From: Streptomyces canus
GTDB lineage: Bacteria > Actinomycetota > Actinomycetes > Streptomycetales > Streptomycetaceae
NCBI RefSeq assembly: GCF_030815415.1
Contig: NZ_JAUSWW010000001.1
Location: forward strand, 186,001-250,000
Reading direction: 5' to 3'
Length of the DNA: 64,000 bases
Within the stretch, counting starts at the first letter, position 1. The number at the start of each line of letters is the position of its first letter. Made by a program: the position numbers and the translations under genes. Below, in pieces: positions 63,952 through 64,000 of the stretch. Below the pieces are notes generated by a model. The model was not told where the DNA came from. It worked only from the letters and a program-made list of their open reading frames with translations, and made no database searches.

Positions 63952-64000
63952 GGGTCACTCCGGGATGGATCGGTGCGATGAGTGGCGTTCTGTACGGTTG

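Overview
The window is very GC-rich actinobacterial DNA and almost certainly Streptomyces. The evidence is codon use, many GTG starts, a Ku protein with a lysine-rich tail, an AfsR/SARP regulator, a DUF6233 protein and SpoIIE/HATPase signalling proteins. An initiator tRNA-Met shows it is chromosomal. The density of insertion-sequence debris, broken genes and duplicated plasmid-type genes suggests a variable chromosome arm or accessory region. That placement is inference.

Layout. (1) 0.6-4.6 kb: a transmembrane Ser/Thr kinase, a membrane protein with a PemK-like tail directly downstream of it, and a divergent NYN/PIN-like nuclease fused to an FHA domain. (2) 4.8-6.4 kb: a repeat array, then a frameshifted gene of mobile-element character. 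(3) 6.7-16 kb: ordinary accessory genes (GAP-family membrane protein, DUF1254/DUF1214 protein, large membrane protein, DUF2550 protein, ImuB-like Y-family polymerase, DUF6233 protein), an antiporter ghost and a TGCGCA-rich array. (4) 16.3-19.2 kb and 32.1-34.2 kb: two copies of one cassette (pentapeptide-repeat protein, small hypothetical protein, replication-relaxation protein), each damaged at the opposite end. (5) 20-32 kb: IS debris, an acetyltransferase, AfsR-type regulator, secreted peptidoglycan-binding protein, HATPase, tRNA-fMet, lipoprotein, and an HTH regulator fused in frame to an IS110 transposase. (6) 34.4-39.1 kb: a second GTGCGCAC array and a run of hypothetical genes, including an HTH plus Clp-N protein with a long inverted repeat at its promoter. 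(7) 39.1-41.8 kb: intact IS630 and IS110 elements. (8) 41.8-64 kb: a carbohydrate-degradation region on the minus strand: GH43-CBM6-CBM13, CBM13-GH54, CBM13-GH62, GH36, a deleted GH42, a shattered and partly inverted GH95, GH43 (exo-beta-1,3-galactanase type)-CBM13 and GH51. It is broken up by Tn3, IS630, ISL3, IS5-type and IS200/IS605 (TnpA/TnpB) elements.

The glycoside hydrolases together suit attack on arabinan or type II arabinogalactan: arabinose side chains (GH43, GH54, GH62, GH51), galactan backbone (GH43 galactanase type), galactosides (GH36, GH42) and fucosyl groups (GH95). Two LacI-type operators (core GAAGCGCTTC) lie upstream of the GH42-GH36 pair. A large PAS/GAF/SpoIIE/HATPase phosphatase is divergent from that pair.

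All functions are read from sequence motifs without database searches. Boundaries of pseudogenes and repeat arrays are approximate.
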